Part shown: positions 12,096 through 22,840 of the stretch, in pieces
Position numbering within the stretch: the stretch's first letter is position 1
How the letters are laid out: every line of letters starts with the position of its first letter
The notes under the pieces: generated by a model
The model's input: the letters and a program-made list of their open reading frames with translations, nothing else
Told to the model about the DNA's origin: nothing
Database searches by the model: none
Program-made: the position numbers and the translations under genes
DNA from: Hortaea werneckii
Lineage: Eukaryota; Ascomycota; Dothideomycetes; Mycosphaerellales; Teratosphaeriaceae
Direction of reading: 5' to 3'
DNA: 64,000 nucleotides
Assembly: GCA_037044905.1 (NCBI GenBank)
Contig: JBAOKB010000146.1
Location: 62,001 to 126,000, forward strand

Positions 12096-12445
12096 CGTCA
12101 CAGTTGGATACCCCCTTTGGATCACATGAGGAAATACGGTTTAGTGCCTTCGCAAAGGAGAGGCATTACATGTACTTTAGTTTTGGAAAAGTAACGAGCA
12201 CTGGTCTACTCCAAGGCTTGACCTTGTGCACGTTTGGGTTCGCAAAGACACGATTGAGTATGCAGCAATGAGAAAATCATTAGGGCAGAAAACGAGGTGA
12301 CCTTTGTGGTTGCTTCATGAATAAGATACAGTATTCAATCTAGAGATTAGCAGTCTTGGCGAAGAAATCACCCCCAAACGCCAGCGATTATCTACCTGTT
12401 ACATGAAGACTTACCTTTCCCCCCTATTCCAACTTCCGAACCCTC
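12096..12445. other. Short convergent 3' region
   Basis: This lies between the 3' ends of the HbrB gene (plus) and the next gene (minus). I see only untranslated sequence. Confidence 0.5.
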
Positions 12446-14529
12446 TCACAACCCACAAACAAGAGCCTTACCGATCTGCTGGACAAAAGTCCCAGCCTTA
12501 CCCTTCCGCTCACCCTTCCGCTGCTTCGCTGCCGTCTTAGCAGTCTGCTCACGATTGGCCTTCCCCCCCTCCGGATGCTGCGTCTTGCGCCTGTGCCCCG
12601 GCGTCACCGCAGCCGCGTTCGAGCTGCTAGCGTTGGCTCCGGAGAGCATCGGATAGCCATTCTCGTTCAGGTAAGTGCCCGCTGGCTTCGAAGGAACAAC
12701 GCCGTTTGTGAAGCGACGCGGGTCGTTTGGACCGGGGGTGGCGGGTAGAGGTTTATTCCTACCCAGCGAGCGACGGGAGAAATTCGTCACGGGCTTGCGC
12801 TTGATCGAATTCTGGCTCTCTGCGCTCTGAGGAGGAGGCGAGGGTGGCGTCGCCGGCGGGACTTGCAAGCCGTCGCTCGTTGGCGAGTTCGGAGTGAAGT
12901 ACGTCGAGAACCTGTCCGGTGGGGTAGGGTTCGCCGGGCGTGGGATCGAAGACGCGATTGGGGAGAAGACACCGGATTCGACCCTGCTGTAGTGAGCTTT
13001 GTGGCTTGCAGCATCGGCGAAGCTGGGTACGCTGCCATCGTCTGAAGCGGTGTCAGTAGCGCCTGCCCCCGTTGCGCCAGGAGTAGGAGTCTCCGGCTCG
13101 TTGTACGGGTTGAACGGCTTCGAGTACGCGATGTACCCAACACCGTCGGTCGTGTATGGGCGTGATATACGCTTGACGGGGCGGGCAGTCGGCAGCTGAC
13201 CTGGGATCAGGCTGTCCGGATGTGCAGGCTTCTTACCTGCGGACTTACCAGACGAGGAAGTTAGCAGAGCTGGGGACTCAAGAGCCGCAAGCGCCGCGGT
13301 ACGATGCTTCTCGCGCTCAGCTTCTACATTTGCGTCAGCGCTGGCGCCTGCCTTTGACTGCTCCTCAAGATCGAGAGCAGCGAACGGGGCGATGTAGGGG
13401 AGCTCCGTCGAGGCTCTATGGGTCTGCGGTCGGCTTGACAGATCCGCTTGATCGTCGATCTTTGCGAACATCGAGCAACCATCAAGCTTATCCCTGAGCG
13501 CACGCAGTTGCTCCACATCGCCTTCGATGAAGCCCCCTGGGGCACCCGCGAAGGACAGGCGTTGAATCTTCTTCGGATCAACCTGTCCAGCGAATTCGGC
13601 ACTTACAGGTGAGCCTATTACACTGGTTATTGCACTGGCTACGTCAATGCTCCCAGCATGAGAGACGGGGTCGCTGTCATGGCTGAAGGAGGTCATAGGC
13701 GTAGCTGGCGCTGAGATGACGGCATTGACAGCCGGATGCGAGAAGCGTGTTGCCTTCGCTGGTTGTGGCATAGGCTGCGATGACGAGCCGTCTGCCGAGT
13801 GCAGGGTATACGTGTGTCTCTTGTTGCCGCCATTGAAGGAGGCCGTAGTGGTGAGAGTGATGGATGGAGTGGAGTTTCGATCAGGGTTAGGTGGCTTGAA
13901 GGATATCCTCGCCAACGAGCGGCGAGAGCGCACGGATGACCTTCGAGATGGGTTGCGGGTGAGTGGCGGACTGGCTGCAGCATGATCACTTGGTAGCAGG
14001 AAACCAGATGTGGCTTTGGAGGTATTGACCTTTGCAATGCGTCCATGGAGCACTGAACTTACTTTCCTAGCCGCATTCTTGAAGACCTGCTTCACCGTTT
14101 GCCGCTTGCTTCTCTTTGGTGACAACGTATTGATGGAAAGAGAGTGACGACTGGCGTACGCATCAAATGAGTTTACACGCGGTGCGGTAGAGTGGGTATG
14201 AAGCCCACCAGAAGTGCTGTGAACAGGGATAGCCATTGGCAGGATTGATCCAGAAGTACTAGCCGAGTTTGCGGTGGCTGGCCGAGTAGGGACGTTCTGA
14301 AACAGACTCCACGTAGTCGTCCGGTTGGCGGTCATGATTGTCTGAGACACCGCAGCTGTTGGTGGATTGGGATTTGATGCTGATAGCTGACTTCGGAGTA
14401 CCTTGAGGTTGTTGAACAGTTGGACCAGCCAAATTTCAAGGTCTGTTGGAGAGCTTGAAGATGTTCAAGGTAGTCAAAGTGGTACCGTTGCCAGATATCT
14501 GCAGATTGCGCTGAAGAAGGAAAAGGCAT
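12446..14529 (-). CDS. Large disordered protein of unknown function (one frameshift)
   Basis: I do not recognise a named family. The proposed start MPFPSSAQSADIWQRYHFDY opens a short predicted helix, YLEHLQALQQ, which continues after a frame break near 14439 as LEIWLVQLFNNLKVLRSQL. One added base in a G run joins them, giving about 694 aa. A basic patch follows (SPKRSKRQTVKQVFKNAARK). The rest is Ser/Pro/Thr/Ala-rich and probably disordered, with RSVRSRRSLARISF, PTPPDRFSTYF and a very basic C-terminus (TPGHRRKTQHPEGG, KAGTFVQQIGKALVC). No signal peptide or membrane segment is present. Basic clusters and SP/TP sites suggest a regulated cytoplasmic or nuclear protein, but that is only inference. 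The helix-containing N-terminus is the part most likely to be conserved. Confidence 0.7.
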
Positions 14530-14994
14530 ACCACCTGGCTGCTGTAGGCTACCTATATCCTCCAAAGTCAGGGGGCGCCAAGTTTAGACTCTTTGTTCTC
14601 TCGACTTTGTGCCAAGAGATGGATCGCAGGAATTCTTCTTCCATCTTTGTATTCGTACAATTGAACAATGAACAAAGAAGGGGAACATGATGCATCGTTG
14701 GACAAAGGACAAAGAGAGAGTGCTGCGGATGGAGAGATGCTGGACAACAGGACTCGCGGTATGATTCGGGTGCGTAAAGCCATGATTGACATTTACTGGG
14801 ACAATTGTTGAATATCATAGTATATGGGTGTGAATATGGTCGAAGATGAAGCGGTATTGTAGGAGGTGGAAGTGAGTGCTCGACCTCACAGAAGAGTGGT
14901 GCGGGAATAACCGCGGCTAACGGATGTGCGGCGGCAACGGAATGCATTCACTTCAACTCACGATCTCTCAGGAAACTTAACAACACATGCCAAG
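14530..14994. promoter_or_regulatory. Divergent promoter region between the disordered-protein gene and AP-3 sigma
   Basis: The two flanking genes point away from each other, so this 465-base stretch should hold both promoters. I see no clear TATA box or known site. A minus frame across 14549-14947 has no features. Confidence 0.4.
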
Positions 14995-15596
14995 ATGATC
15001 AATGCGGTACTGGTCTTCAACAACAATGGTCAGCCACGGCTGACAAAGTTCTACACTCAGCTTGTACGTCTGCGTCTTGAAGTTGTAGTCCATATCATCC
15101 ACTAATATCAAGGTCGTCGGATAGGATACAGCAGTTCAGCAACGCCTTCTATCCGAGATCTTCACCCTCGTGGCTGCCCGTCCGAACAGTGCTTGCAATT
15201 TCTTGCCGCTGCCGCCACTTCTCGCTCCTTCCACCTCCAGCAGCAACACGACCGAGCAGAACGATGCGCCGTCCCTGGTCACCTACCGACACTATGCCAC
15301 GCTGTACTTCATCATGATCTCCACCTCTACCGAGTCCACCACTTGCTCTACTAGACCTCATTCAAGTGTTTGTAGAGGCGCTGGATAGGCTGTTCGAGAA
15401 TGTCTGCGAACTAGATCTCATCTTCAACTTCGAAACGCTCCATGCAGTCCTGGGTGAGATGATAGTAGGTGGGGTCGTCGTGGAAACAGCATTGGAGAAG
15501 GTAGTGGAGGGAGTGAGAGCGCAGGGAAGAGTGGCCAAGAGGCCGGTCAATGAAGGAAGAGTCGGGCTCACACAAGGCATCTGGGCGGGAAGATGA
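14995..15596 (+). CDS. aps3: AP-3 complex subunit sigma (one frameshift)
   Basis: AP-3 sigma is the small subunit of the adaptor that carries cargo from Golgi or endosome directly to the vacuole. Exon 1 (14995-15063) encodes MINAVLVFNNNGQPRLTKFY. The intron runs 15064-15124 (GTACGT to ATAG). Exon 2 continues DTAVQQRLLSEIFTLVA and, after a Ser/Asn-rich loop longer than in yeast, YRHYATLYFIMISTSTES. Near 15335 the frame must drop one base to continue PLALLDLIQVFVEALDRLF and then FNFETLHAVLGEMIVGG, both highly conserved in sigma subunits. The tail ends GLTQGIWAGR. The corrected length is 179 aa. Identification is firm; sigma-3 rather than another sigma is based on the NNNGQPRL and NFETLHAVLGEMI signatures. 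Confidence 0.92.
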
Positions 15597-16276
15597 GCTG
15601 GAAGAGACCTTGGAGATACGGAAATGGAAAGGAGATGATTATGCCTTTCGAAGCCCGAAATCACCCTGCAAATGGCTGCCCCAACGCACCTGCGGGTCTA
15701 GACTGGCACAACTGCACCTATGCCTTGGGCAGCCGCTCGCGATCCGGTACATCGATTTTCAGGTCGCTTTGGCCACTCCTGCGGTGACGTTTTGCATGAA
15801 GGTGGTCGCCAATGGAGATCGAGCTACCACACGTGGCTCATTGAGAGGCGAATGGCTCAGACGAAGGACACCACACCCCTCAAGGCCTAAACCTTGTCTT
15901 TTTCAGAGGAATCCTCATACTCTGGAAGGTACCTGCAAACTGCAGCAGACCAAGACTAGCAGACCATCCGAGCTCTAAAGAGACTTGAACGCATCACCAA
16001 GAATAAGGTACAAGATCAATTGGATGGCTTGAAAGCACGCGTCTACGAATGTCCTGCGGCACAGCCTTACTATTCTGGTGCGTTGCTGTTGGGTGCCACG
16101 ACGCTCAGTCACTCCGTTAGGACGAAGGACGGGAACGCCATTTGGGAATGCCATTTCTCTCAAAGCGTATAGAAGACTGGAAGACCAGGGGTTTTACAAC
16201 TGCTAGGTCTAGACCTAGGAAAGCAACAATGTGGCACGGCGAAAATTCAGCTCATTCAAGATTTGTCCGTACACAG
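15597..16276. other. Coding-like but unassigned stretch
   Basis: On the plus strand one frame from about 15910 reads SYSGRYLQTAADQD, a TAG, then QTIRALKRLERITKNKVQDQ and ARVYECPAAQPYYSGALLLG up to a TAG at 16170-16172, then 35 more open codons. The composition is protein-like, with a possible coiled coil, but no start, splice pair or family can be named. The minus strand also has an open frame at 15975-16163. It may be a decayed gene or a gene with several frame breaks. Confidence 0.25.
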
Positions 16277-16991
16277 CTAGATCAGAGCACCAGCAGCAGC
16301 GGCAGCAGCAGCCGGTACCACCAGAACCTTATAAACATCCTTCACTGCAATCCCAGTCGCCTTTGCTGCACTGTCGAAGGTAACAGTACTAGAAGCACCA
16401 TTGACAGAGCCACCAGAAGCAGCAGTACGAGAGGCAGTGCAAGAACCGGTGGCAGCCGTCAACTTGCCAGCGCCGGCAGTGATGGGATACTGCGCCCAGA
16501 TTACCTCGCGGCCAGTCCTGACTTCTTCAGTGGTAGTAGCTGTCTGTTCGCCGCCTGCGGAGAGCGAGAGCGTCACCTCGCAGTCCGCTACTGAAGAAGC
16601 GGACCGAGCGAGCAGGTCTGGTACAGCTCGCCGCCGGCTCCTCCTGCAGAGGTCTCGTAGCTTGCTTTATAAATCCCCCCGCCTTCGGTGATAGACATCT
16701 GATTCACAGGTCAGCTGTTAGGTATTGGGCAAGAGGACGTGGCGAGTGATAACCCACGGTAAGCGCATAGCCACTGCAAAGGTATCTGTCCGTGCACACG
16801 ATCTGGTAAGTGGTATCGCAGGCGTCCACGTCGACGACCGAGGCCGCAAAGCCGGTAGTGTACACAGATTCTGCAACGAGAATGGATGCTGTTGGCGTGG
16901 TGCTGTTGCTGGTAATGGAGGCAGACGTCGTGTTTTGGGCGAAAGTCGCAACAGCGCAAGCTGCAAATGCGAACAGAGATTTAGAGAGCAT
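16277..16991 (-). CDS. Secreted Ser/Thr/Ala-rich protein, probable GPI-anchored wall protein (one frameshift)
   Basis: The start MLSKSLFAFAACAVATFAQN is a clear signal peptide, cut after ATFA. It is followed by a Thr/Ser-rich stretch (NTTSASITSNSTTPTAS) and a Cys-bearing part (DVDACDTTYQIVCTDRYLC). An intron (16757-16699, GTGGGT to CAG) separates exon 1 from exon 2, which begins MSITEGGGIYKASYE. Near 16590 the frame must gain one base in a GG run to continue SSVADCEVTLSLSAGGEQT. The C-terminus, YKVLVVPAAAAAAAGALI, is a small-residue hydrophobic tail like a GPI-attachment signal. The corrected length is 218 aa. The layout fits a cell-wall or plasma-membrane surface protein of unknown function. 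A TATA box lies close upstream. Confidence 0.72.
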
Positions 16992-18318
16992 GTTGGCCTT
17001 GGTGTGTTTTTGAGGAGATGAGGAATTGTTTGATTTGATGAGATAGCCGATGAGTTATATAAGTTGTTGAAATCAGGACTGTTTCTTCGACAACTGAGTC
17101 AACGTGCGGGAAAGAAAACATATTTATTCTGTTTTCGCCGGAGGCTGGCTGCATGGTACCATTCGCTTGGGCTCAGACACCAGCAAGACAGACCGGTGAA
17201 GCATCCTCCCAATTGTGCCCAGTGGCTATGTTCACTCCCCGGACTAATCCGTAGACTCGTGATATTTTGAGGATAGGACCCTGCTTGATCCCCCCACGGA
17301 AGGATCTAGCTTGGGGCTTTAAAGGGATGGGTCACTGGTCTTCCAAGGCTTAGGACCCTTGCAATGGGAACGACCAAATTAACGTCCGGTGCCTTGGCAG
17401 CGAGCCGTACCCAGTGAGCGGTAGAGCGAAGCGAAGTGAAGACCGATCAAGACATAGTCGCCGGGCAATAACAGTACCGTTGCGTCATGCTAGCGCGTGA
17501 CTGCCCACAGGAATATGTATATCCGACGTTTTGCTTGCTGTCTCGTTTCCATGGAGTTGGTCCAACATTAGCCATGCTATCAGGAACTAGCCGTCCGGCT
17601 TCGGCCTCCTTGGGCTGTCGCCTACGGGCGATCCTTCGCTTGTTCCTCGTTTTCCTAAGCGCCCCCTTGTGTTCGGCATCTGAGGCTTGCACATGCATGT
17701 CAAGATTCACTGGCTGAACATCGGCAGCACGATAGGAAACTGATCTGTTGGAACTACACCGCATACCGCCTCCGGAAGGATTCTCAGCTCGTTTGCGCGC
17801 GACGTCGTGCCGGTACTCATTAAGCGGCAATAGTGGCAGGGCTCGTGCCCTGCTCCAAGAAACCCTGCTCCAAGAAACCGCAGCCGCATTGTAGTCTGCT
17901 GAAGCAGAAATCCTTGCGCAGTTCATCTGTCTGAAGCTCTTGAGATCACTGGCGGGCAAGAACTGTGATCAACAAGGACACAACAGATTCGCGTGGAGCT
18001 CGACTCTCTAATGTTGAGTCCCTAGGGGTTTCCTATGAAAGTGTCGCGCTACACTACAGTGAACGAGAATTTGGATCCTACGGAGCGTACACAAACATGC
18101 TCGACGGAAGAGTACATGTTGTATAAATTCTTTCGTGATGCTCTCGGAGGCTTCTCACCTGGTCAACTCTACAAAGTTCTTACTCATCATGTACAAACCT
18201 AGATGCGGACTAGATAGTAGTGCATATATTCTACCCATCGGTATCGCAATTCAGAACCATTACAACTTGCTATGACTTTCTCCTTATCACCTCCAACTGC
18301 ACACAGACATTACCACCA
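16992..18318. other. Intergenic, 1.3 kb, with possible repeat relic
   Basis: No gene is supported. The 17280-17900 part is more GC-rich than its surroundings and has an exact 15-base tandem duplication at 17849-17878 (CCTGCTCCAAGAAAC twice). Positions 17747 and 17575 (minus) begin with TGTTGGA, a start seen in some LTRs, and a TATAAATTC lies at about 18121-18129, but no matching end, target duplication or second copy is visible, so a mobile-element relic is only a possibility. Confidence 0.35.
17055..17061 (-). promoter_or_regulatory. TATA box of the secreted wall protein gene
   Basis: On the minus strand TATATAA lies about 64 bases before the start codon at 16991. This is a usual spacing for a strongly expressed fungal gene with a short leader. 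Confidence 0.5.
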
Positions 18319-19179
18319 CTACTGCCTCGGTGCCGCAGCCCGAGCGCCACCCTGAGGAGCTTGAGGCTGCATTCTTCGGCTCCTTTGAAACACATTAGCG
18401 TAAGGCTTCAAGCATGTCGTAAATAAAGGCCACTTACATGAAAGTCCTGCTGAAGAAAGAGATACCAATCATAAACGCCCAGCTCGGCACTTTGCTAAAG
18501 TAAAAATCACGTATCCAATCGGGATGTTGACACCGAACTGCGCCAGAGGGCCGTCAAAGGGATGCCAGTAGCCCTCATAGACCGGCACATCGTTCCACTT
18601 CTCCTCCAGATGCAGGCTCGCGATCTCCGTCGCAGTGACGGTTGTTCGGTTGAGGTTCTTCGCTCTCATGGTCGTGGCGGGCGTGTCCTGGTCGGGGAGC
18701 GGTTGCGGGAGCAACAGTTGCAGGACCTGCGGCGGAGCCAAAGCCCAGGCGTGGCACAGCACTCCCTGCGCCTCGCAGTTGACCATCGCCAGGTTGGGCG
18801 TGGAGCTTGAGGCGGCAAGAAGAGGGATAGATTCGTTGAACGCCTTGTCAGCGCGCTGGCAGCGGCCCATGCAGGTTCTGTTGCCGCCCGTGACGTAGAC
18901 CATCCATTCTTCGATGCCAGGGCTGGCAGTCGCCGCGCCCGGTTTGAGGATCTCCTTATGGTTCTCGAGAGTAAGCGGCTGCAGCTTCAAGTCGGCAATC
19001 GCTGCTGCTCCGCTGGCGATTGGGTCGGGGATGTCGGATGGGCTAGGAGGGGAGGGGACGGCGGAGGAGATGGAAGCGGTGGCCTGGTTGAACCAAGACT
19101 TCACATTGTCGAGGAAGGGGATTTGTTGCTGGGCGGCAGCAATAGCCGGCAGAGTCAAGAGCAGCGGAGAGGCGCGCAT
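18319..19179 (-). CDS. Secretory-pathway membrane protein with thioredoxin-like region (one frameshift)
   Basis: The start MRASPLLLTLPAIAAAQQQ is a signal peptide. A luminal region follows with EEWMVYVTGGNRTCMGRCQR; the Cys-x3-Cys and surrounding strand pattern suggest a thioredoxin-like fold without the usual CxxC. Near the C-terminus NIPIGYVIF must shift frame near 18503 (one more T in a run of five) to continue YFSKVPSWAFMIGISFFSR, a membrane segment. A GTAAGT donor at 18437 and an AAAG acceptor at 18383 then give MSRRMQPQAPQGG and a stop at 18319, 268 aa in all. Without splicing the reading ends immediately in TAA inside the donor. The likely location is the ER or secretory membrane. Function is unknown; the thioredoxin link is inference from motif and layout. 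Confidence 0.65.
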
Positions 19180-19867
19180 TTTGGGCTATGAGGTTTCGTA
19201 AGGCCTCTCGGAATGAGGAATGTCGAATTTATTTGTTCGGAGGTTTGGGTCTGTTATGACGGCAACGTGCAGCTCAGCCACGTGCGTCCAAATGGAGGTG
19301 AAACTTGGGATTGATTAGCCAATGGGTCTGACGATAATGTTCGGATCTAAGCGTGGCTTACTAGAGAGATATAGAATGGGAAATGGTCTATTTGCACAAG
19401 AGGGAGGGATAGCAATGCGAAATAAGAAGGACGCGACGAAGGTGAAAGTTGGCGATTCAGGGTTACAAGCTATGTCATGCATTGGCGCAAATTGGTGGTC
19501 CGAGCGTTGACCGGGTATCTAGTAGGCCTCGCCTATGAGGTTCGCTTCTATCTGTCCAGTGTCCAGGGCATTTGTCCTAAGTAATGAAACCTCCATATCG
19601 TCACGCTCTATCTTGTTGCATCACGGAGGATTTGGCAGCTCCTCGTTGCATATTTGATCTCCCTACCCGGCGAGATTGCCAGTGCCCTAATTCTGACAAC
19701 ATGTGTTCTTGAACGCCTGGCGAAGAATGGTGGAGACAACAGCAATTGTTGGAGTCAAACGGATTTAAAGCTACCACCAGCTGAGAATGCCATTGATGGC
19801 TACTCGAAGTAATCCTCGCGTGTTGTTGGAAGTATTGGCGGCGCTTGGTCAGACAGCAAATATACTC
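19180..19867. other. Intergenic
   Basis: Nothing recognisable. This holds the promoter of the gene ending at 18319 and the 3' flank of the 2H-phosphoesterase gene. Confidence 0.45.
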
Positions 19868-20904
19868 TCAAGTCGGTAGCTTCACACTAGCCACCTCCGT
19901 ATACTCTTCGGCGACAACTTTGCCTTCATCATCCGTGATCTTCTTTGCACCCATCTCGCAGATGGCTATACGGTCTAACGCAAAGTCTTTAGCCCAAACG
20001 AAATCTTTGAATCTTTCTAAGATCGCAGTGGCGTCGATCTTGAGAGGCGCGTTCGCATTTGGACCGTGACCTTCATATCTCCTTGCTCTGGCTTCTTCGG
20101 ACTCGTCTCATCCCCGGCTTTATCACCGGAGGCAGCAGCTTTTTCGCCTGCTAAACCTTCTGTTTGAGATGTCAGAGCAGCCTGTCCAGAAGTCGTCGTC
20201 GGTTGATTTATCTTCCACTTTGGTGGCGGCCTTTGTTTCCTGCCCTTCGCATAGATGGTGTTCACAATGGTTGCATGTAGCTTGAGCTTTCTGTCATCTT
20301 TCACCAGAAGATCACCCTCCTTGAATTTCTCCTGCACCGCCAAGCAGAAGGGATATAGCCTTTCGGTCTGGTCTACAGGCGCGCTGTATAGTATTGAAGT
20401 CCTTTGCGGGGCGTGCATGGACACCAAACCTTTCAATTCTATGCACAAAGGGGCAGTGTTTGGAGGCGAGTCAGTGGAATTGACCAACGGCTCGCTCGCC
20501 GCTGCATCTGTGGCAGTTGCTTGCTCGTGATTTTGTGAGCCCGCATGTTGCAACATGAGCGGGATGTCCAGATGGCGAAGCAATTCCTTCGCTTCCTCGA
20601 GCCTCTTCTCGTCTAGGCTCATGACCCCTAGCGTACAGTGAAGAGCGCCCACTGGCCTAATCGCTTTGGGGTGCACGCTTGACGTGATTGTCTCTGATTT
20701 CGAACTTTCGTCATCTCCAGCATCATCCACTTGACTGGCGGTTTGCCCGTTCTTAGTGGTGACAATGTGTCTGAACTTCTCCACAGACGCTTGCAATTGA
20801 GGCTTCGAGTCGCGAGTCACCAGCGGCAAGCAGAGGAAATGAGTGAGAGGCGGCTTCTTCTGCGTTGGAGGCTTCCCTCTTCCATGATACTTGCCTCCGG
20901 CCAT
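19868..20904 (-). CDS. AKAP7/ASCC1-type 2H phosphoesterase-like protein (one frameshift)
   Basis: The start MAGGKYHGRGKPPTQKKPPL leads into THFLCLPLV, the first strand of the AKAP7 2'-5' RNA ligase-like fold. The two His-x-Thr motifs of the 2H superfamily are present as LHCTLGV (His about 89) and LHATIVN (His about 210), the pair that forms the active site in cyclic-phosphodiesterase and RNA-ligase-like members. Animal ASCC1 has this fold and works with the ASCC3 helicase in alkylation repair. Near 20073 the frame must gain one base (AA to AAA) to continue GHGPNANAPLKIDATAILER and the conserved ending DRIAICEMGAKKIT. The corrected length is 345 aa. An upstream in-frame start at 20982 would add 26 residues that look unlike the family, so 20904 is preferred. 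Confidence 0.85.
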
Positions 20905-21536
20905 GTGGGAGAATTTATGATTGCAGGTGGATATGCGAAATCTTATGACCTCTTTTACCGCCCTGGATGCAACGAAGCTCATAGTTTTGTGGCGAGTAGC
21001 AATGAATGCTGGGAGCGAACGGATTCACTTCTTCCTTCTTTTAGAGTCGCGGGGCTAGTGAAATGCTTTGTGAGCCCATTGCAACTCTCACATGGAGCGA
21101 CAATCCATTGCCGCTGACCGATGAAATTCGAATGTCTTGTCAAGAGCTTCCGATTCCTGGTCACAAGAAGTTGGTGACTTTCGCGCACAGACCATTCACT
21201 CGGCATTTGCTTGTTGTCAGCGCACTTCACCTGTCCATTGTTGCTACTGTGTCAAGTCTGTAGACTGTATTGTGTGAATTGGTATCCATTCAAATACGCT
21301 TCTTGGGTCAATTCAGACTATTCATAAACATGATACAGGAGCCGTTGGGTTATTATTGGGTCCCGCCGCGCCGACGTCGCTACCATCTTGCCCGCCTTCG
21401 GTCTTCGGGGCATTTCAACATCGGCTATAGAACAGGTGATTCGGTCTTGAGTCTAAATAACATCTTTGGCGGTACTACCAATACAATCACTTCGGACTAG
21501 TCTCTTTCAATTGAACATTCACGCCTAAAGATCATA
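20905..21536. other. Divergent intergenic region
   Basis: This lies between the divergent 2H-phosphoesterase and dehydrogenase genes and probably holds both promoters. I see no known site. Confidence 0.4.
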
Positions 21537-22840
21537 ATGACTACTACCGCAGAAGGAGAAATTCCAACTTACACTATACTCGAAGCTGATGGCCAGCATC
21601 CAGATTCGGCAGTAGAAGACATCATCTTCAACGAGTCGCCGACGCATTCATACAAAGTCCGATTCCTCAGGACCTCTTTAGCACCTTCGGGGACAGCGGA
21701 TCGTAAACCATGGACTGAAATACCGAAAGAGATCCGGGACGAAGTCGATGGGCTTATGATCTTGAAGCTTTATCTCACGGCGGAAGACATTGAATTGTTT
21801 CCTAAACTTAAAGTGTATGGTCGACTTGAGTTTTTTATGCAGTATTCAACGACATGAGCTGACGGAGGTAGGGTTGTGCGTATGGGTGTTGGCTATGAGA
21901 AATTGGACAGAGTTGCATTGGGTGAGAAAGGCGTGACTGTGTGCAATGTCCCAGGTAATCACTACTATATTGAATACTAAGACGGGCTCCTGCTAAGCAT
22001 GAACGCAGACTATGGGACGGAAGAGATAGCGGATCATGCTATTGCTCTGACACTGTCCATGCGTAGAGGGATTCTTCTGCACCATGACCTGCAGCGGGAT
22101 ACACCTCCTGCACCATACTGTCCCATCGATCATCCACTGGTTGCACGCTCAAGAGGCTCAACCTTTGGCATTCTCGGCCTGGGCCGCATAGGCACCGCGA
22201 CGGCTCTCAGAGCGAAAGCTTTCGGGCACAATGTCCTATTCTATGACCCCTATTTGCCAAATGGAGTTGACAAATCTATTGGCTGCGAGCGAACGAAGGA
22301 CATCAAGGAGCTTTTCCGGCGTTCATGCATCCTTTCAGTACATGCGCCGGCTACACGCGAAACGAGGAATCTGGTGGACTACAGCCTGCTGTCCTTGCTG
22401 CCGCGAGGGGCGGTATTCGTGAACACAGCTCGAGGAGAGATCGTGGACCTGGATGGCATAGAGCGTGCGCTCAAAGAAGGTATCATCAGCGGTGCGGCAC
22501 TTGATGTTCTACCTGTGGAGCCAATACCTGAGCCTGTGCATCCGCTTATCCAGGCATATCGAAGGAAGGAGGAATGGTTAACTGGAAGTAAGTAGCGACC
22601 CCAAGTCGATCATCCAGGCCCAGTGAACTTGAGGACTGACAAGAAGGCGCAGGGATGGTCTTGACTTGTCATACGGCGTTCTTCTCGCCTAGCTCTGTCG
22701 AGGAGATTCGATCGAAGTCTGCACAGACTATGCGTGAAGTGGTGAGTTCACCATCTGAAGCCCTTCCATAGCTCCCGCTAACTCTGCAACAGTTGATCGA
22801 TAAGTTACAGAGCAATGTCATTACGCCGGATATGGAATAG
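21537..22840 (+). CDS. D-2-hydroxyacid dehydrogenase / CtBP-like protein
   Basis: Five exons (21537-21814, 21872-21954, 22009-22587, 22653-22741, 22793-22840) join into 358 aa with all introns GT..AG and no frame break. The protein is a D-isomer-specific 2-hydroxyacid dehydrogenase: RMGVGYEKLD near residue 97, the NAD-binding GILGLGRIGTATALRAKAFG (GLGRIG at about 177-182) followed by the acidic end of strand 2 (FYDPY), NTARGEIVD with the substrate Arg, and CHTAFFS with the catalytic His. Such enzymes reduce 2-keto acids; the CtBP branch acts as a transcriptional corepressor. The spacing and the DYGTEEIADHAIALTL helix resemble the CtBP branch, but enzyme versus corepressor cannot be settled from sequence. 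It is one of the few clean multi-exon genes in the left half. Confidence 0.88.

Noticed and set aside
17447..18170. LTR or solo-LTR of a copia-like element
   Set aside because: TGTTGGA starts and a TATAAA are present but there is no matching CA end, target duplication or second copy in the window. Kept only as a remark.
20904..20982. Upstream start at 20982 for the 2H-phosphoesterase
   Set aside because: The extra 26 residues do not resemble the family, while MAGGKYHGRGK directly precedes the first conserved strand.
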